This document shows positions 60,144-64,000 of a stretch of 64,000 bases of DNA, piece after piece. A model generated the notes under the pieces. The model saw nothing but the letters and a program-made list of their open reading frames with translations. It was not told the DNA's origin and ran no database searches. The stretch covers positions 61,533 to 125,532 of the forward strand of contig QZCP01000094.1 of assembly GCA_003956705.1 (NCBI GenBank), in the 5' to 3' direction. Each line of letters opens with the position of its first letter. Position 1 is the first letter of the stretch. Source of the stretch: Brevipalpus yothersi. Taxonomy: Eukaryota > Arthropoda > Arachnida > Trombidiformes > Tenuipalpidae. Both the position numbers and the translations under genes were made by a program.

Positions 60144-63100
60144 CTAGTTCTTTCCCCATAAGATTACATTTGAATAATTTTGGTCAAAGATACAATTCAT
60201 TCCAGCGCCTGGATCAATCATAAGGTCTCTATAGCCTTGACCTCCACTAATCATTCCATCTTTGAGCTGTAGAAAGAATTTTACCGCCCCTCCAAATCCA
60301 TGGCGAGAAAGCTGAGCTTGCGACACTTCGCATTTCGAATCAGTCAGATTGGAAGTGAATTTATAGGGAATGTATAGGATTATACCAGCTGCTGTTCCTA
60401 CCCAAAGATAGCCATTGCTTGCTTTCAAAGATGTGATCTTTGCAACAGAATCGAGTTCAGAGTCAGTCAGCACTGGGATCAACATTCTCTTCAGATCAGG
60501 CCGAATATCGATTGACATAACTTTTCCGTAAGGATCGATGGCTGAGAAGAGTTGGATGATCTGATCTGATTGGGATCGATAGCTGCACCAGACACCTCCT
60601 TCTGTTGCAGTTAATTTATCAATTTGAGCGTCTTTAGAGCCCGCTTCAAAATGAGAAGTGATTTTTAAGGTTCCACAGTTCAGAATATGAATAGAATTTT
60701 GATGAGCAAGCCATAAGAAGATGTCCACCACCTCCATACAGCTTATGCCGGATTTTTGTTCATCCATTGAGGATTCAACTGTTGGTGGAATCGATTCCTC
60801 TCCGATCGTCTTTGATGCCATTTCTTCAGCACAAGACGTTTTTCCTGTTTCTTCAAGACATTTTCCACTTATATCGATCAAAAAGTATGCAGAAAGGTTC
60901 CAAAACTGAGTTTCCTGTGATCCAGTGAAAACACAACAGCACCCATTGGCTAGAGCGATGAAAACTCTGTCTCTGGAATGAATTATCTGGACGATAGAAT
61001 CAGGAAGTTTCATTTTGATACAGCTATATACACTCTGGTCTTCAGCTGAAAGAACATAGAGTATTCCATCATCACTTCCAATCCATACGGTCCGAAAGGA
61101 TTGTACACCTAAATCTCGTTTGCCTGTTGACTCAGAGGAGGTGGATGAGAAATTTTCTTGATTCAATGAGGCCATTAGATTTGGACTTTCAGCATGCTCA
61201 GTGGAAGTAGTTGTTGAGGTATCGCTACTGGATGCTGACATCCTGTTGGAATCCTGGTTTGAGAGTGATCTACTCTCTCTTTCGGTTGTGTTTGCTATAA
61301 TCGCTCTGCCAGAAAGTGGAAAGCTGGTAAAAAGCGAAGCCTTCGTTGAAGCTAAAGAGAGAGAGAGAGAGGATGATTTAAATTAATTGAATCTTACTCC
61401 GCAATAGGAAGAGAATAGCTCTGCCTTTAGAGCTGAAGAAACCGAGGGGTTTGATCAAATGGTTTTATCTTGTACCAAAATAAAAAAGGAAATGAGCAAA
61501 CCTTCTTCCTTAAGAGAGAGATATCCAGTGTATTCCATGGAATCCGTACTTTCATTCATGAGAGAACAGAATGGAGAAAAATCAATCAGAATTGTCATGA
61601 TTTTATCACGTTTTTGGAGATTCAGAGGAGTCTTGAAATCTATGAACACTTACCTAACACCTAGTGGTATATCAGCAGACATACAGACTTCCAAAATGAT
61701 TGAATCATCTTTGATGAAACCTTTTTCTGGGTCTAGAATATCATTCCAATTTGCGAAATCTAGGAATCCCCAAGCTTCCTGATTCTTCTCAAAGACGCAC
61801 GCTTTACCGAGTTTTCTTGTCAATGGTTTATCAGCATTTTGACGTATTAATCTGAATTCAGCCTCAGCCTTAACTTTACAGGACCAAGTGGAGGATTCCG
61901 GGCAACCATCACATTGAAGAGATACATTTAAAGTTTTGACTGACTCCTTTTCTTCTTGCTTTATAAAAACTCGCCTGATTCCAAGATAAAAGATGATGAA
62001 AATGAGTTAATAATTCGGAAAAGCGATTGAGAGAGAAGAAGCTATCTGAATGTTTTGCAATCTTCTCAGAGCGAAACCATTTCGATAACTCCATTTTCTT
62101 CGAAAAAATATACGAGAAAAGCTTGAATATCATGAACTCACCATGGTAAGTTGCGGACGAAGACAGGTGGACTGAATACAGTGTTATTCATTCGACTCAA
62201 ATTTTGGAATTCATGTCTGAATGTAACCTCAGATCGAGCTTCATTAGTCGCGATATCTTCCTTGATAAAGCATGTAGTAGTCAGTAGTTCAGCATCGGTG
62301 CCATCAATTTCACTGGATTGTGATGAAGGGTCATAATTTGGGACCAATTCAATACAACAAAGGTTTTTCGCTAAAGAGAATTTATTCGTGACTATCTCCT
62401 TCTCTCTATCTGGACTTACTCTCCAAAATGAGTTTTCTCCACATATCCATGCCGTATCAGAGCAGTCAAGAGATGCAGCGAATTCAATTCTTGGGGCATC
62501 GAGAAGTTGACAGTAGGCTGGTCGGAGAGGTAAGGCAGATTCTGTTCCTAGAGTCCACCCACGTGGACCAATCTTGACCTCCTTCCAATTGAACGTTAAT
62601 TTCACACATTCCATGCTTGGGAAAGTGCTCTTGGAAAATCTTTTACCAATATTGCTGATGTCATTGCTGTAGATGGAATTTTCGTACCTCATCGCTTCAA
62701 TTTCTATGGGCTGGTTTTTTATAGGACAATCAAAAATTAAAACTTCTAAGTGATAAGTGCCAGGTTTGGCGGCAGCAAATTGTGTTGTATAGTTGCCATC
62801 TTCTTGGTCGTGAATCATCAGGAAAGTCTTAGAGTTTTTCGAATCTGAAATAGCTACAGAAATTGCATCTAGATCATTCTTATAACACTTTTCATCGAAA
62901 TAGTCTTTGGTGACTATAGTCACTGAGGTAAACATACGAGCAAAACAGTGGCCAATTTTAGCCTCACAAAGAGAAGGCAATGTTTCGCTCGTTCGAAAAG
63001 CGCGATAGCCTTCGATAGCTCTTTGAATCGTTCCAGCTAGCTCTCTGTTGTCTACACAACGTAGGGAACAATTTTCTAATGGAATCAGACAGACTTTCAT

Positions 63101-63357
63101 CGATTTTGCTCTATCATGGAGCTCCTCTGTTTTTTTCTCCACTTCACTTACGATTCCTTGATGCTTGAATCTTTTAAAACCAGCGTTGACTTTTGCTTTC
63201 TCTTTTGCGATCCATTGCCTTTGAAAACCTAGATTTTTCAGCTTCTTGTTTTGAGTTTTCCGTATTGAAACTGAAATTTCTTGGCGCCTTTTCTCCAAAA
63301 GACTGCTCATTTTGGTGAAAAATAGATCGTTTTCCTCCAAAATGCCATCACTCTTTT
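60144..63357 (-). pseudogene. U13: type I gene cut in its coiled coil by an LTR retrotransposon
   Basis: Exons 3-5 are intact: 61654-61974, 61502-61548 and 60144-61351, with good splice sites. Exon 2 runs from 62142 up to about 63357, where homology to U9 stops inside the coiled coil (after KSDGILEEND, reading outward) and retrotransposon DNA begins. The missing start of exon 2 and the RING exon, if they survive, lie beyond the right edge on the far side of the insertion. The open frame that continues into the LTR is chance. Everything kept is close to U9 and U4, with the propeller ending NVILWGKN. Confidence 0.8.
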
Positions 63358-63421
63358 TGCAAGCCAAAAAGCTTATCCACGTGAGTGGACGAGTGTGGTT
63401 TGGTAACCAAATACCACTTCC

Positions 63422-63466
63422 GTGTTTATGACACATTACTGCAACGCAGTAATGTGTCATAAACAC
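63422..63466 (+). repeat. Perfect 21-bp inverted repeat with a 3-nt loop inside the LTR
   Basis: GTGTTTATGACACATTACTG plus one C, then AAC, then the exact reverse complement. In RNA it would form a very stable hairpin near the start of the LTR transcript. Confidence 0.9.
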
Positions 63467-63679
63467 TCCAGCCCAAAGATCGTGGGCTACAGAGAGAGAC
63501 TGTGAGAGAGAGAGAGAGAGATCCAAAAAGAAATGAGTTACTTGCCTCCGAGACAGCGAGGAAGTCAGTTCAATCTTCCCAAGTTAAATAAATGTATTCA
63601 ATGTTCGATGTTGAAAAATTAATTGCAATAAGTTGCATTGCAATCTGGTGCCCCGTGTGAGGATCAGTATTGGTGAAAT

Positions 63680-64000
63680 ATTGATTGATACCCATCGAAT
63701 TCCGTGATCAACTCCTCAGATAGGTCCCATACGACCGGGACGTTACTCGTTATCCACCGAATTCCGTGATCAACTCCATAGATAGGTCCCATAAGACCGA
63801 AAGTTTGATTGATACCCATCGAATTCCGTGATCAACTCCATAGATAGGTCCCATAAGACCGAAAGTTTGATTGATACCCATCGAATTCCGTGATCAACTC
63901 CATCCATCAACTCCTCAGATAGGCCCTAGATAGGTCCCATACGACCGAGACGTTACTCCGTATCCACCGAATTCCGTGATCAACTCCTCAGATAGGTTGG
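63680..64000 (+). repeat. 62-bp tandem repeats in the retrotransposon leader
   Basis: The word TCCGTGATCAACTCC recurs at 63701, 63763, 63825, 63887 and 63973: three steps of exactly 62 bp and one of 86 bp, where a 24-bp partial copy is inserted. The array continues past the window edge. Confidence 0.95.

Larger units (their letters stand above)
63358..64000 (+). mobile_element. 5' end of an LTR retrotransposon (LTR, primer-binding site, repeated leader), running off the window
   Basis: A likely LTR spans 63358-63642: it begins TGCAAGCC, ends TTGCATTGCA, and has an AATAAA signal at 63587-63592. Three bases later TGGTGCCCCGTGTGAGGATC (63646-63665) has the form of a primer-binding site, since its complement ends in CCA and could be a tRNA 3' end (acceptor stem plus T-arm). 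I cannot name the tRNA. The following leader is made of 62-bp tandem repeats. No gag or pol is inside the window, so the superfamily is unknown. Confidence 0.75.

Noticed and set aside
62138..63526. Continuous frame of 462 codons as an intact U13 exon
   Set aside because: Homology to the paralogues ends at about 63357; the upstream part is translated LTR sequence.
63680..64000. CRISPR-like array
   Set aside because: The 62-bp units are contiguous with no unique spacers, sit after an LTR primer-binding site, and the genome is eukaryotic.

Overview
The window is eukaryotic nuclear DNA, almost certainly from an invertebrate animal. It is AT-rich, its genes are split by short GT-AG introns (about 85-400 bp), and it carries a Tc1-type transposon, a TA-flanked MITE and an LTR retrotransposon. 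An arthropod is plausible, but nothing in the sequence fixes the species.

Nearly everything belongs to one tandem array of thirteen paralogous genes, U1-U13, all on the minus strand, so transcription runs right to left. They encode large TRIM-like proteins with a domain order I do not know from any described family. The order is RING finger, B-box 2, coiled coil and filamin/ABP280 repeat, then a beta-propeller that reads like the C-terminal domain of the kinesin/JNK scaffolds JIP3/JIP4. In eleven genes (type I: U1-U7, U9-U11, U13) a USP7-type MATH (TRAF-like) domain, carried partly on two small exons, sits in the linker after the first propeller blade. In two genes (type II: U8, U12) that linker is a Ser/Lys-rich stretch with no MATH domain. 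Type I genes have five coding exons with strikingly constant sizes (432, about 1330-1360, 300-336, 44-47 and about 1120-1230 bp). Type II genes have two (438 and about 2400 bp).

Layout from left to right: U1 (13-1902, cut by the window edge), U2 (2912-6823), U3 (8086-11925, one nonsense codon), U4 (13436-17336), U5 (18297-22025), U6 (22332-26171, broken last exon), decayed copies (about 26500-28260), U7 (28547-32338), U8 type II (32586-35656), a gap with a transposon-like insertion and a decayed propeller fragment (35657-39078), U9 (39079-42966), U10 (43631-47386), decayed copies (about 47740-49440), U11 (49772-53642), U12 type II (54424-58814, hit by a Tc1 element and a MITE), U13 (60144-63357, cut by an LTR retrotransposon that runs off the right edge).

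The order U6-relics-U7-U8-U9 is repeated about 21-23 kb later as U10-relics-U11-U12-U13, so a large segmental duplication underlies the right half. Several genes are mosaics of others, which points to gene conversion or unequal crossing-over. Ten type I genes share a promoter-like module 134-208 bp before the start codon. By family logic the products would be cytoplasmic E3 ubiquitin ligases whose filamin, MATH and propeller parts choose targets. Expansion, mosaicism and gene death look like an arms-race family such as innate immunity, but that role is inference. All family assignments come from reading motifs by eye; no database search was run.
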